64,000 bases of DNA from Cladocopium goreaui (GCA_947184155.2 CAMXCT020005024.1:384001-448000), one strand, 5' to 3'; positions 12,257 through 23,632 are shown, counted from the stretch's first letter. Made by a program: numbers and translations. The notes: generated by a model not told the origin, from the letters alone.

Positions 12257-12851
12257 CTAGGGCTAGGGAATACAGGTTAAAAGGTAGGATCCAGAAACTA
12301 TGACAACAGAGGTGTTGCAGTGGTACATGTGTGCATTATTGATTGAAACATGATTTTGGGAGGTATAGAAACCAGTACTTTTCAGGTTGCCAAAAAACGG
12401 GACTATAAAGCAATAGTCTTTAAATCAATGAAGACGGGTAAACATATTTCCCATCATAGGACCCATACTAAGTGGACCTACATATGCACACACCAGAACT
12501 TCCACCATATGCAGGAAACCCCAAAGATCAAATAAATATGCATGATTATAGTTGTATACATCAACCTATATGGGCTCTTCAATTCTGGCAGTGTGACTCG
12601 ATCCTGTACTATATACAATATATGAAACAATCAATAACAATAATTAAATAATATTGCATTAATATTATTTGATATACACATCAAGCAGAAGCTGAATCAC
12701 AAAAAACATAGAAACATTTGCAGTGGTGTCAAATGGGAACTTGTTTTATATATATGCACATGTATGTACGTACGTAAGTACGTATGTAATATATAATATA
12801 TATTTATGTGTGCGTGTGGTTGGTGTGTATGTGTGTGTATGGGGTGCATGC

Positions 12852-12924
12852 CAGTCCTGCAGTCTCAGTCCGGGGTGGCACCTCTTGCTCTGCTGTGGGT
12901 GCTGCTGCTGTTTCAGTGCGCAAC
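12852..12924 (-). CDS. Exon 35 (tentative)
   Basis: 73 nt encoding LRTETAAAPTAEQEVPPRTE and a short tail, with the acceptor TTTGTCAAG and a possible GC donor CTG|GCATGC. Confidence 0.35.
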
Positions 12925-13139
12925 CTTGACAAAGCTGTCACACCAAATAAATAATGTTGCACATTTCAACTAACAAGATTTGAATTCAAATTCGCATGGC
13001 ATTGTGTATCATGGACACATGCATGTGCCTGATGTATATAAAGTTAATATGGTATAGTGCCAACACATTCCTGATCATCAGCACACATTAACTGACATAT
13101 TATAATCGTAGTGCTGATCCATGTTCTGAAAAAATAAGC

Positions 13140-13365
13140 CTTAGACTGGGACATGGCTGACCCCCATGGTAGCATCTCGGGTGCCACAGGAATGTTAAGT
13201 AGCCGTTGCATCTGTGTCATGGCGCTATCTAGCACAGCGTGCCTTTCAGCACGACGTGCAGCTTCTTGCAGCACCCGGGCAACATCAGGAGGTAAACCCG
13301 CTAAGCTTGCCATGACAGGCACAGCCACTACCCTGCCACACTGGTCTACAACAGGTTGGGGAACC
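13140..13365 (-). CDS. Exon 34, GC donor
   Basis: 226 nt encoding 75 residues with a helical stretch, GLPPDVARVLQEAARRAERH. Acceptor GCTATCAAG, donor AAG|GCTTAT (GC). No domain recognised. Confidence 0.65.
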
Positions 13366-13467
13366 CTTGATAGCATAAATATTGCGACCCAAGTATAATG
13401 GCACGCACAAACAATGAAAGTGCTCCAAAAACAGCTTTTCCAAAAATGTGGATTTTGGGGTATATGT

Positions 13468-13552
13468 CGTTCACGCCATTCTTTGGTCGTTCACGCCATA
13501 CTTTGGTGTTTCACGCTGGTTTCACGCTGGTTTCACGCTGGTTTCACGCTAC
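13468..13552. repeat. Short tandem repeats in an intron
   Basis: Two copies of a gtcgttcacgccat..ctttg unit are followed by four copies of an 11-bp ggtttcacgct unit. They lie just upstream of exon 34 on the gene's strand. Confidence 0.75.
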
Positions 13553-14059
13553 CCCTGGGACAGGCCCACTAGGTGTCTACTTGTACTAATTGGTCAGCCC
13601 TAACAGCATTTTTTGACCCAGCCAACATAGTTGTCAGTCTCTGCTACAAATGAAGGCAAGATGCAAATTATCTGCAGATAAAGCCCAGCCGGGTCGGTAT
13701 GGACACTATGTAGTAGAAAGGACAAATGCATATCATATAACAAATATAAATATGTATGTCATGTTCACTGTATGGTTGAACATACCCAGCCAAGCAGACT
13801 TAAGAGCTTGTCACACAAGAAAGTGGAACAGCTGTCGCAACTCCAGTGAGTAAACACACCGGCACCTGTACTAGCCCCATGCGACATTGAATTTCACCCA
13901 TGGGCACGGGTAGTGCACACATATAGTAAATTTTGCAGCCAACATTTCCACCGGGAAAGGTGTATGTGTGGCCACATGGGATTTAGGATGCATCATCCAA
14001 CCCCCGGCTTAAAATGGGAACGTAGTGGCCAGCCGCCACCTCCTGCTTGAGCAGATCCC

Positions 14060-14400
14060 TCACTGAAGTGAGGTTTGCATGTCTCCAGCGGTAGGGCGCC
14101 TGCACAGTGATGAGGTACCAGGGTGATTAGATTGAGACAGTAATGTAATATATCGATAGGGAAGGAATGGTATACATGCTGTGAAACTTGGGTTCAAATG
14201 GTACAGTTGGTGGTGGTGGCAGTAGCAGGCAAGGGTAGTAGTGGAGGGATGGAGGGTGGCGGGACGGGGTAGGATAGTAGATTGTTGGGAGGTGCAGCGT
14301 TGGTGGAAGTTGGTTGGATGTAGATCTGGTGGTGTTTGATAAAGGATGATGGGAGTGAACTTGTACAAAGGGGAGATAGTGGCAGAGCATGGGTTAAAAT
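14060..14400. other. Purine-biased intronic segment
   Basis: G-rich and purine-rich on the plus strand (ggtggtggtggcag, gtggagggatggagggtgg). It leaves several shadow ORFs rich in Pro and His on the minus strand. I see no splice-framed exon here. Confidence 0.5.
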
Positions 14401-14940
14401 CGTATGCGTGTTATCATGGGTGGGACAATGGGACAATTAATAAATATCGTATATTATTAATTTATATGGTACAATATAATTCGGTTGGAAGGCATGTACT
14501 TGTTTCGCATATCAAATATCGGTGTGCACTTCCACCACATGGAAGACATATGCAAAACAAAAATCATGCATTGCACCTACATGATTCTAAATTATAAACA
14601 CACACACAGCAAATAAATATCACAATTGTATTTGCCAAGAGCAAATATCATAATGACTGTGCTACAGATGCAATACCCTTTGCAATACCTGTGCATGTGT
14701 GCACTTGCCAGATTGCATAACCAAATCGGTTGCATATCAGGATGATCACGTGGTTCCAGGAAATAAAAACAACTTATATCATATGCTATGCATGTAATGT
14801 TCCCAAAATATCACCACAATCCAAAATATAGAATATACGTATATAATATAATTATGTTATGATAGTAAGTCTTCCAAATTTATTGTATTTGGTAATTATA
14901 TGCTTTTATGTGATATTCTCATCCAAAAATATTTTCCCAC

Positions 14941-14994
14941 CTCGTGAATCTTGTCTGGCAAACCGGACTGCCCAAAGGGTGCTTCAGAGGAATC
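14941..14994 (-). CDS. Exon 33
   Basis: 54 nt (18 codons), DSSEAPFGQSGLPDKIHE, between the acceptor GCACTGAG and the donor GAG|GTGGGA. Probably the end of the methyltransferase-like domain. Confidence 0.5.
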
Positions 14995-15384
14995 CTCAGT
15001 GCCGGGACGCCAGCATGGATTGGGAGAATGGATGGTGGTGTTGGTAAATACTGGGTATCTAGATCGAGGTAGAACAACACCCAACTAAGATAAGTGGATC
15101 AATGTTTGCTAGCAAGTGTCTGCCATGTGAAGCGTCATGATCTTTTTAGCGAAGGGCTTTGGATAAGCTGCTGACCCTTTCATGCCGGGTCCGCCTTGCC
15201 TTAGATGTTTTGTTATGGTGAAAACAAAAACCATGGCTGATGTTATTTAGTTATAATATTTTTTGTAATTTTGTGTTTTATATAATATACACCAAAAGAT
15301 CCCAAAAGTATCCAAATCCCTCACAAAATGCAATCCGGATTGGAATGCAAAAAATGTCTTGAATAAATGACACGGTCTTTTTAC

Positions 15385-15497
15385 CTGCTTTGTTCTGACG
15401 TCGGATGACCATGGCCTTGGATTTGTCCTGTTTCCCTTTGGCGATCCGGGCACGGTCCCGGTTGGTGAGTTTCTTGACCAACGATGGAAGCCAACAC
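15385..15497 (-). CDS. Exon 32
   Basis: 113 nt, acceptor GATGCAAG, donor CAG|GTAAAA. Encodes the basic stretch VKKLTNRDRARIAKGKQDKS and RRQNK. Confidence 0.65.
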
Positions 15498-15533
15498 CTT
15501 GCATCACCGAGGTTGATGGCTTAGATGGTCCAC

Positions 15534-15629
15534 TTTGCCGAAAGAAGATTGTTGGCTGGTTGAGGCCAGGACGCTGTTCCGAAGCATAGAGTTGGCTTCA
15601 TGGAAAGATGGCCATGGGCCCCCATAGAA
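15534..15629 (-). CDS. Exon 31
   Basis: 96 nt encoding SMGAHGHLSMKPTLCFGTAS and a tail. The MGAxG-x(3)-KPT pattern also occurs after the TEQP motif in relatives I recall. The donor AAA|GTGGAC leaves two bases that complete a Lys codon with exon 32. Confidence 0.65.
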
Positions 15630-15699
15630 CTCAGTTCAATGCTAGCTAGATTCTAGTTTTCAAGATGAGCTAATTTCACAATTGCACATGTGCATCAAC

Positions 15700-15736
15700 A
15701 AATTGTATTTGTTTTGTCCCAATGGCTTTGCAGAAA
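15700..15736 (-). CDS. Exon 30
   Basis: 37 nt encoding FLQSHWDKTNTI between the acceptor GCTTACAG and the donor TTT|GTTGAT. Confidence 0.45.
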
Positions 15737-15786
15737 CTGTAAGCCCATGACAATGAGGTTTTGAACCATGGAAATGGTCGAATTAC

Positions 15787-15862
15787 CATGGCATAGTAGC
15801 GGAAATAGGCATACAAGGTCATCAGCGAGCTCCGCGGCTGTTCTGTCACTGTTAGCACATTT
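15787..15862 (-). CDS. Exon 29, TEQP motif
   Basis: 76 nt encoding NVLTVTEQPRSSLMTLYAY and a few more residues. TEQP sits where canonical C5-methyltransferases have ENV (motif VI), so Glu is kept and Asn replaced. Acceptor ACTGCCAG, donor ATG|GTAATT. Confidence 0.7.
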
Positions 15863-16057
15863 CTGGCAGTTGCCAGAAATAGTAGTAATACCCAGCGACA
15901 TGTGATCCTTAGATAACACGTACTAACTATAGAACATTGATGGTGTTTTCTTTGCAATCCATCACCCACAAAAGCATTCCAAATCATAGAGGGTTCAGGG
16001 TATGTCAACTACACAACAAAATAAGATTAAAATGACTGCCATTGAAAGCTAGGGATC

Positions 16058-16228
16058 GTATTCGATTCTCTGACATATTTCTTCTGACAATCTCCGTTAA
16101 CCCTAAATCGACTCCGACGACTGGTAGCCCGGTTGATAAAAACCCAGCTGGAACAAGGGGGGCCCCCGATAAGGAGGCCCCCCGGACGCAGGCGCAGCAC
16201 CAATTTTACAATTGCCACAAATCCAATC
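16058..16228 (-). CDS. Exon 28, PPCSSW motif
   Basis: Encodes KLVLRLRPGGLLIGGPPCSS followed by WVFINRATSRRSR and YVRESNT. PPC is the position of the catalytic Cys of C5-methyltransferases (motif IV). The GG-x-PPCSSWVF-N-R-x-TS-R signature is one I recognise from a large dinoflagellate family. The acceptor GTGCTCAG is clear; the 3' edge is uncertain (possible GA donor). Confidence 0.75.
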
Positions 16229-16522
16229 CTGAGCACAGTTCCACGTACGGGCCCAAGGACACAAGTTTCAGGGTTGAACTATACATGGTGCTGTACTTCA
16301 TAAATGGGATTTAGGATTGCAATATTTTTTTGGGGGGGAAGATGTGAATGGCAACTCATCGGGAGATTGCAACACCATATCAAATCTGTTTGCATTTGGC
16401 ACCAACATGATGTTCTGGTGATGTTTGGCAGTTGATTGGGTTCATAGATCACATAAACATAATTATAGCAATAGAACATATGCATAGATGTTTGTTTGAG
16501 AGATTTCAAAGACAAATAAGGC

Positions 16523-16576
16523 TCCAGCGGGTCCAAAATGTCTCCGATGACACCATCCGACAGATCAAAGCTTTCC
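16523..16576 (-). CDS. Exon 27, GC donor
   Basis: 54 nt encoding ESFDLSDGVIGDILDPL. In relatives I remember, a similar F-D-x(5)-DIL segment lies between motif I and the PPC motif. The GC donor GA|GCCTTA gives a Glu codon with exon 28. Confidence 0.65.
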
Positions 16577-16936
16577 CTTGGGAAGCGGGAAAATAACATT
16601 TGCACACACACACTGCTACGGGAAGAAGGATCACGGGGACGCAAATAAATCAATCATCTGTGGTATACCTTCAGGACCCTACAATATAATATATATAATA
16701 ATATAATATAATTATTCATTAATTACTTATCAAGGGGGCCATCCATTATATGAATGCTACAGAGGAAAACATGTCCAACATAGCAACTTTACAAAGGGCA
16801 CTGATGTGCACCCCCTACAAGATGAGGACCGGGCGCTTTCAGACCATTCTGGCCTAGGATTTGAGGCCATACCACACACTAGGCTGTCAATTGCCCCACC
16901 ATAACTTTTGCAAGTAATCTCTTGGCAACAATTTAC

Positions 16937-17035
16937 CAGCCAGTCAACACTGCATTTAGATGGGCTGCTGGGGCTTGGACGGTAGGTAGAGGAAATTGCA
17001 GCTGCTCCAGCAAAGGCATCGACCACGTCCAAGTC
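16937..17035 (-). CDS. Exon 26, methyltransferase-like motif I
   Basis: 99 nt encoding DLDVVDAFAGAAAIS followed by STYR. The D-x-F-A-G-x(3)-I pattern matches SAM-binding motif I of C5-methyltransferase-like proteins (normally DLFAGxGG). Acceptor CAACACAG; the donor is CTG|GTAAAT or a GC site 4 nt earlier. Confidence 0.65.
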
Positions 17036-17143
17036 CTGTGTTGCAGAATGAAAATGTGCACGTATAAGCTACGATAAGACCCTCATGAGATCTTGAAGGC
17101 AATAAACAATCAGGTTTTGAAAAGAAACACATCAGCGTTATAC

Positions 17144-17388
17144 CATTGTTTTTGCTGTGGGGATGGGGGTGCATTCAACGAAATTTTCAAAAAAGGTGAC
17201 ACATTTTTGAATGCATCTAACTGGCTGGTATTTCTTTATAACACCAGTTGATTTAGAGATGAGGCCCCCACACGTTGCATGTTCTCTGTTGAACACTGGG
17301 CAATCATGTCCACCAAATGGAACCTTGGTTATCAGGAATAGACTCTTGCAGGGACATGATATGAAGCCCTGACACGTTTCCAAGCTTG
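17144..17388 (-). CDS. Exon 25, Cys-rich segment before the methyltransferase core
   Basis: 245 nt (81 codons), acceptor TTTTTAG, donor ATG|GTATAA. It contains eight Cys residues and two His residues (CQGFISCPC, GGHDC, HATCGG, RCIQKC), which could form a zinc-binding region. It joins exon 26 in phase 0. Confidence 0.65.
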
Positions 17389-17564
17389 CTAAAAATAAAA
17401 TATAACAAAAAAAATAAATGACATGGCCAATATGGATTTAACCACCTCATATTGACACAATTCATCAATTAAGAACAGTAACATTACCAAGGGAAAGCCC
17501 CATCGCAACAGCTTGAAGCTTGCTTGCTTCGACAGGGCAAGGGGTGATGATGTCCATGGCTTAC

Positions 17565-17721
17565 CATTTTTCCCTGCCATGGCCACTGACGAAGCTAAGG
17601 CGTGACGTGGCCTTCTGATCTTTGTGGATTGAGCCACCTCGAAACTGCTGGTGCACTCAGAGGGGATGATGGGATCAAAAGAGGTACTGATCATCTTTTG
17701 AGATTTCATGATGAATTTTTC
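17565..17721 (-). CDS. Exon 24
   Basis: 157 nt, acceptor GAAAGCAG, strong donor ATG|GTAAGC. Encodes STSFDPIIPSECTSSFEVAQ and a basic tail. The leftover G completes an Ala codon with exon 25. Confidence 0.65.
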
Positions 17722-17775
17722 CTGCTTTCAACTAAAGGTACGGAATGTTGGTTTTCTTAACAAACATGCAGTCAC

Positions 17776-18026
17776 CTTCATGATCATTGGGTTATCGATA
17801 TTTCTTTTACAGGGGAGTTCAAAGTTTGAGTGCAGATACCATGGACCAGGCCATAAAATCTTAAAGTAGAATTGAACTCCAGCTGAAAAGGCACATCGGC
17901 AACCTCTTTCCTGCCAGCCAACTATTGATGATAATGCTCCATCACTTGTATTGTGATGTGACATGGCTATAGCGTACCACATGGCGCAACCCTGGTTGAT
18001 TAAACGGTAGATCGAACCAGCACAGA
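17776..18026 (-). CDS. Exon 23, Cys-rich segment
   Basis: 251 nt, acceptor GCTCGCGTAG, donor AAG|GTGACT. Encodes 83 residues with several cysteines, including CAGSIYRLINQGCAMWY. In phase with exon 24. Function unknown. Confidence 0.55.
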
Positions 18027-18140
18027 CTACGCGAGCACATGTGGCTCCATGTGTCCACAGGCCCCCGAATGATATACGAAAGCATTGGCACATTTAATAG
18101 AGATATGTTTTTTTTGGGGGGCAGGGGTGCAATCACACAC

Positions 18141-18263
18141 GAATGTCAACACCCCAAAAATTAACCATCAATTGTTCTTTGGGAGGGGCCAGGAGCAACT
18201 GCACTATCTGGTTCGCATCGAATGTCAAAACTACTTGGGCTATCAACAAAGGCTGGTTGGTCA
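18141..18263 (-). CDS. Exon 22
   Basis: Acceptor ATGTCAG. Encodes NQPLLIAQVVLTFDANQIVQ and then LLLAPPKEQLM. The 3' edge is uncertain: several GT sites lie between 18,141 and 18,170. Confidence 0.45.
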
Positions 18264-18552
18264 CTGACATTGCGAGTATCAACCAAATTTGCAGAAAGTA
18301 TTGGGGAATATTGCAGGCAGTGTTTTCGATAAACAATTTTGCAGCCTACATATATGGGATAAATAAAATCTTCGTAATATGCAATAGTTTCTTTATAAGT
18401 GACCAATCCAGAACGTTGATATCCCCAAAGTCCTATGGGCATAAACATCCTGCAGAAAGTATAAGCCTGAAGACCATCTGAAACCCCTACTACAGATAGG
18501 TCTGTCTATGACATCCTCCCTGCTGCTCGGCCCAGCTGAGGATTCGGTTCAC

Positions 18553-18606
18553 TGAGTGAGGCCAGCAGGTGGCGTCCACGATGCAACCATCTTAGCCAAC
18601 TTCCAC
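18553..18606 (-). CDS. Exon 21 (tentative)
   Basis: 54 nt encoding WKLAKMVASWTPPAGLT. The donor is CA|GTGAAC; without splicing the frame ends at a TGA just beyond, making this an alternative gene end. Confidence 0.35.
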
Positions 18607-19123
18607 CTTGGCATTCGGTAGGCATGCAAGGTCAGGTGATGTGTATGCATATATATTATATATAGAATAATATATTTAATTTTTAATCATATATATTTAT
18701 TAAGATATTATATATATTATATATATTATATAATTTATATTATATAATATTAATTATTTATAATGCAATTTTAATATATATAATATATAATAGTTGATCT
18801 ATATTATATATATATATTTACTACAATCATAATAAGATTTTTATAAGAAATTATATGATATTGTAATACATATAATATTATATGTATTATATATATATAT
18901 ATATTAGCTATAATTCTATAATGTCCAAAACTAAAATATGATATTTTGAGGGTTGCATTGTGGGTGGCACACCCAAGCCTGTGCTAGCAATGCTGGCAGC
19001 CAAATCACAGCCTGAATTGCCAATTCATGTGTGCTGCTTTTACCCTAACAGGCTGTGATTTGACAATGGGTCGATTGTCTACTTTAAATGGCACAGAGCC
19101 ACCATATCCCTACCACACCGTAC

Positions 19124-19201
19124 CAATTTCTGAGGGTCAAGCGCCAAGAGCGGACCACCACGCTTCATCCATGACAGGCTGACGCCAGATTGTGCATTGG
19201 C
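19124..19201 (-). CDS. Exon 20
   Basis: 78 nt (26 codons) encoding ANAQSGVSLSWMKRGGPLLA and a short tail. Acceptor ATGTGCCAG, donor TTG|GTACGG. Confidence 0.55.
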
Positions 19202-19670
19202 CTGGCACATGGATAGGCAAAGGAGGCATCATATGATAGACATCATATATTATATCAATAATGCATTCTTCATCAATATAAATGCAGCTAATATATGCAT
19301 GTTTATTTCAAAATGTTTCAAATATCTGATTGCTGAAGATTGTACGTATGATATTTATTTTTATAATATAATATTTCTATGTACAATATATATTATATAA
19401 GATATTTTTATATATTATATATTATATATCATAAATAATATTATATATATTATAATATTATTATATATATGTCATGACGTTTGCATGTATAATTCGTGTA
19501 TTTTGTGGACATCGAAATCACCCATCCAACACCACATGTGCCAGTGTATGCAATGCCCTAATCCATAGCAGTAAGGGCTTTTTGGGGTACATTATTCACA
19601 TTGGATTTCATATAATTATCATCAAAACTTCTAACGATCAATTGATATTATAAACTTATAAACTTATAAC

Positions 19671-19802
19671 CTGGCAGAAGAAATACTGGCCTTGAGATCC
19701 AGGGCTGTTGCTTCATTGATCTTCTTCAGCACGGTGTCGTTCACACATGGGACATAAAACGCGGCCTGTGCAGATCTCGATTGGACCAGCCTCAGCCACA
19801 TA
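19671..19802 (-). CDS. Exon 19
   Basis: 132 nt, acceptor TACCTGCAG; encodes VQSRSAQAAFYVPCVNDTVL, then KKINEATALDLKASISS. The donor is GT at AG|GTTATA or a GC site 5 nt earlier that fits exon 20 better. Confidence 0.5.
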
Positions 19803-19959
19803 CTGCAGGTATGTCATGTTTGTAAAGATATTTTTAAGATGCTTTTAAGATGCAGGCCTATGCATGGAGACACAAACACAGGCTTTAATATTGATCAATC
19901 CATTAGTGTGTATTATATATGTTTTTATATTATATATAGCCAATAGCTCACACAGCTAC

Positions 19960-20090
19960 GTGTTAGAATGTTATTGATGTTGCTGTCTGTTGCAATCAAG
20001 AGCGGATAAGCCCCCGACAAAATCTGAATACGGGTGGCATGCTCTGAAAGCTCCGGGGGCAAATCGTCAGGCGGAGCCAGTGTCAAAGAC
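19960..20090 (-). CDS. Exon 18
   Basis: 131 nt encoding APPDDLPPELSEHATRIQIL followed by SGAYPLLIATDSNINN. Acceptor GATGAAG, donor CAC|GTAGCT. The phase to its neighbours is unresolved. Confidence 0.5.
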
Positions 20091-20315
20091 CTTCATCACC
20101 ATCATTACCAACAACACTGCACAATAACAACAATAGTCGTCACCATCATCAACAACAACACTTCACTTGTATACCTGTTAACCTGTCTCACACAGTACAC
20201 ATGACCCACACCCACACACACACACACATGCTCCCGACATGTTCAGTAATAGAGTTGAGGAGAAATAACCGACTGAAACAACTGAGCTAAGTAAGGCACT
20301 TTTGATTCGCAAGAC

Positions 20316-20391
20316 CCTCCTCAGATGGCAGCTCGAGCAAAGGGTCCCCCACCACAGATTTCTTCAGCAGCTCCAAATTGGCAAGCTTGGC
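20316..20391 (-). CDS. Exon 17
   Basis: 76 nt encoding AKLANLELLKKSVVGDPLLE and LPSEE; acceptor TGTGGCCAG, donor AGG|GTCTTG. Confidence 0.6.
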
Positions 20392-20644
20392 CTGGCCACA
20401 ACGAATTCAACATAGCAGAAATAAATGGTTGTGCATTGATCCATCTATTTAATAAAACTTTGTGTGATAAATAGTGAAATTATTATACGTGATGCATGTT
20501 GTAGTTTGTTTTCCAAGGGTACGATTTAAATAAATCACAACCTGGAACTCACCATGGTCATTTTAATTCAAATCCGCAACACGTGTATGAAGAGCAGTAA
20601 TAATATAATTGCGAGCAATATATCAGACCTCCCTGTGACCCAAC

Positions 20645-20752
20645 CTTGTTGCTTTTTTCCTGTTGTGCTTTCTTCTTCTCTTGTAGATCTTCAGTGGTTC
20701 CTGGGTGCTCTTGATGGACGTGTGCACGAACATCAGCTTCAGGTTCATGCTC
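20645..20752 (-). CDS. Exon 16
   Basis: 108 nt (36 codons), acceptor GGGCCTCAG, donor AAG|GTTGGG. The phase-0 reading ends EDLQEKKKAQQEKSNK, probably coiled coil, and continues smoothly into exon 17. A second frame is also open. Confidence 0.55.
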
Positions 20753-20934
20753 CTGAGGCCCACATGTATGCCGTAAGAAAAAGCCTAATTGAAGATTTGG
20801 AAATTTTCGGAAGTCAGAATGTATATGATACTTATATAATATATGATATGATATAATTAAAAACGTATATAAACATGCATATACATGCACATCTAGTTCA
20901 GCTGTCGAAACAAACACACAAGCCAATCCTCCAC

Positions 20935-21405
20935 ATCGTTCCTCTCATCAGGTCCAGCTGCAACATGCTTTGCCTTCTTTGCAGCACCCCCAGGAGATTT
21001 TTCGGCCAACAATTTTCTCCTCGCATTTGTGGACTTAACCTTTGGGCTCTTGGGCATTTCATGTCTCGGTTTCTTTGCTGGGGAGCTAACAGGCAAATCA
21101 TCCGATCCATCAGTGGCCACTGCCTTCCGCTCAATTGCTGCAGAGCTTGCCGATGGTTCACCTTGGGGGTCAGCCTTGTTGCCATCCTCTTCACCTTTCC
21201 CTTTGCTTTTGGAGATTCCTTTGCATTTGGTTTTCCCCCTTCCCTTTCCTTTCTGACCTCGACCTCGGCCTCGCGCTCGACCCCTGCCCTTCGACTTTCC
21301 CTTTGACTCAGGATCTTCAGAGTCAAGAAGACCAGCGTAGTACTTATCAGGATCCTCCCACTCCATTTGCTGTTCTCGCTGCATTTCACGAATTGCTTGT
21401 TGGGC
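20935..21405 (-). CDS. Exon 15, basic linker
   Basis: 471 nt from the acceptor TTGTCGCAG. It begins AQQAIREMQREQQMEWEDPD and then becomes a Lys/Arg/Gly-rich linker with GRGRARGRGRGQKGKGRG, which could bind nucleic acid. The donor GAT|GTGGAG joins exon 16 in phase. If it is not used, the frame runs to a TAG at 20,893-20,895 and this would be the end of a separate gene. Confidence 0.7.
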
Positions 21406-21742
21406 CTGCGACAAAGAAACTGTCAACTCCCCAAGAGAGAAACATACTGGTTGTCTAATATATTATATATATATTATTGAATTATATAATATATATATAT
21501 GTATGCATGTAACTAGGTAAGAATGAAAGGGACGAAGCCAAATCAATCCCATTACACTCAGCTGGACCCAGTAAACAATATACGATAACATGGAATCCAT
21601 GCATCTCTGACTCGATGAACTTTAGGAAAAACAACACCAGAAAGTCCAAAGAAACATCACCACAGAATCGGATGAAGTTGCCACCAAAAAATGAGGTGAT
21701 GGTATCGAAATAAATCAAGACAAATAACAGTGATTCAGGCAC

Positions 21743-21916
21743 AATACTTCCCAAGAATGCCTTGAGCAGTTCAGCTTTCGCTTGTTCTTCAGTCATCTCT
21801 TCCACATTTAAAGATGAATGAAGCTCATCCACCTTTTTCTCCAAGTCCTCTGGAACTGGGGTCACCGCGACCAAAGGTCTTCGGTCCTGGCCACCCACAC
21901 GGGTGAGCAGTGGAAC
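21743..21916 (-). CDS. Exon 14
   Basis: 174 nt with a textbook acceptor (T-run, then ACAG) and donor ATT|GTGCCT. Encodes 58 residues including VPEDLEKKVDELHSSLNVEE, likely helical. In phase 0 with both neighbours. Confidence 0.75.
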
Positions 21917-22093
21917 CTGTAAAAAAATTGGACATGTTACATATATTATAAAGTAACTTCCTGGATTATAAAACGTGGTATATATTATATATATAATTAT
22001 TATATATAATATATATTATATATACTATCACTGTTGTAGGACCAAGGGGTGCCACATTAACTCGAGAGTAGGCCTAGGCTGAACAACCCCCAC

Positions 22094-22738
22094 CTTGAAA
22101 GTACCACGATTTCTTGAGCTTTCCATCTCTTCTTCTGGGGCACTGAACACGTCGTCTTCACATTCCTCTGCTGCTTTCTGTTCTTTTACCTTTTCTGATT
22201 CTTCTTTTGTCGTGGCAACGGGACCTTTTGATGGATCTGGAGGGTTGCCTCCCAAAAGATCCTTCTTTGGGGCAGCTTCGGGGTCTTCTTTGGGGCTACT
22301 GCCAAGCGCACCAGTGTCAACCACATGCTTTTCTGACATGGGGGCCTCTGGTGCAATATGTTCCTTGGGAACATTGCCAGTAGAATCAGCAGCATCTTTC
22401 AGGGGTTGTTTGCAAGCAGGTGACATACAACACTCCTCATCCGACTCAATTTCCAACACAGTGTTGTTGTCCTGGTATTCCTCTACATCTACATCTTCAT
22501 CATGGGTTAACTCCTCTTCTTCAGGCTGTTCTTCTTCGAAACCCGGGGTGTCATGGGCATCATCCAGTGCTTCAAGGGTTGTATTCACGTGTCCATCCAG
22601 GTCAGAGGTAGAGCAGCCCCTTAACAAAACACCGGGGGAATCCAGATCCCGCATGGCATGGACGGGTGACGGGCTGGGCTCGTAGAGGGCATGGTCTTCT
22701 GGAAGTTGGGTGTCGACTGTCGCAGGGTCGACAACGGC
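22094..22738 (-). CDS. Exon 13, acidic linker
   Basis: A 645-nt exon (215 codons) between the acceptor ACTTGCAG and the donor AAG|GTGGGG. It is rich in Asp, Glu, Pro and Ser, for example EEEQPEEEELTHDEDVDVEE, and has no recognisable fold, so it is probably a disordered linker. In phase 0 on both sides. Confidence 0.75.
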
Positions 22739-23038
22739 CTGCAAGTAAAGCAAGGGAGGTAGTGATGGGGGTTGGGAATGGCTACTTCTGGAGGAGGTAG
22801 GTTCTGGGAATAAATTGAAACTAAAACCTGCATGTATTTGTTTTCTTTCAAAATCAGCATGCATCTGTGAGCTGATGTGTGTTTAAGACACAAAATACAA
22901 TGGTGACGTAGAAATGAACTGTTTAATAGATATATGATCTTGGTAATGAAGTGTTGCAAAATAGGAAAAAATCACATTGTCAACCCATGCCACCAAATTA
23001 TTTTAATCAATTGAACCTGGCAGAGGTTAACACCCAGC

Positions 23039-23085
23039 CTTCTTCGCACTCATCCCACGCCCACGGCTTGCAACCTTCTTCCCCT
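23039..23085 (-). CDS. Exon 12, GC donor
   Basis: 47 nt encoding the basic stretch GKKVASRGRGMSAKK. The donor AAG|GCTGGG (GC) leads in phase 0 to exon 13. Read through instead, it would stop after two more codons. Confidence 0.6.
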
Positions 23086-23199
23086 CTGGTGATAGCAAGT
23101 TGTTTTCCTACACCCATATCAAAATTTGCGGATAATATAGTAGTAATTTCGACTTGTGCAATATCATGTCTTTTTATATTCAAAGTTGAAACTAAAGAC

Positions 23200-23264
23200 T
23201 GCTCAGGTCCTCCAACTTCACCCTGATCACTGTCTTGATTTGCTCCATTCGCTCATGGCCAGGC
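23200..23264 (-). CDS. Exon 11
   Basis: 65 nt encoding PGHERMEQIKTVIRVKLED and a Leu-Ser end. Acceptor TTGCTTAG, donor GCA|GTCTTT. The leftover A forms a Lys codon with exon 12. Confidence 0.65.
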
Positions 23265-23378
23265 CTAAGCAAAGAAAACATAAATCTGAACACAAGCAAT
23301 AGCGCAAACTCCTTTCCTCAAAACGATTTAATTTCATGTCTGTGCTGAATAAAATTTGAGAAGTAGAAAGCCCCCAGC

Positions 23379-23461
23379 CTAGCCCCGATATTGCGTTGAA
23401 ACCGGTTCATGCAATAGCTAGCCGCATCCATCAGCGCACCAGCCTCCACTGAACTCCAATC
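23379..23461 (-). CDS. Exon 10, GC donor
   Basis: 83 nt, acceptor CTGTCCAG, donor CTAG|GCTGGG (GC). Encodes DWSSVEAGALMDAASYCMNR and a tail. The two leftover bases complete an Arg codon with exon 11. Confidence 0.65.
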
Positions 23462-23549
23462 CTGGACAGTGGGCACTTGGTATAATACATTTTTTAATTT
23501 TATGAAATATGAAGATATGCATTTATACAACTCATGATTATTATCAAAC

Positions 23550-23632
23550 GTTATGCGCAATCGTGCCTGGTGCTTCGGGAAATCCTTCCATGGGTTCAAA
23601 CGGTAGTGACTTGAAGCCCAAGCCAGGCTTGC
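23550..23632 (-). CDS. Exon 9
   Basis: 83 nt, acceptor TCTTCCTAG, donor AAC|GTTTGA. Encodes KPGLGFKSLPFEPMEGFPEA and a few more residues, and joins exon 10 in phase 0. Confidence 0.6.

Noticed and set aside
20893-20895. TAG as the definite end of a gene
   Set aside because: A phase-0 donor 40 nt upstream leads in frame to the next exons; kept only as an alternative.
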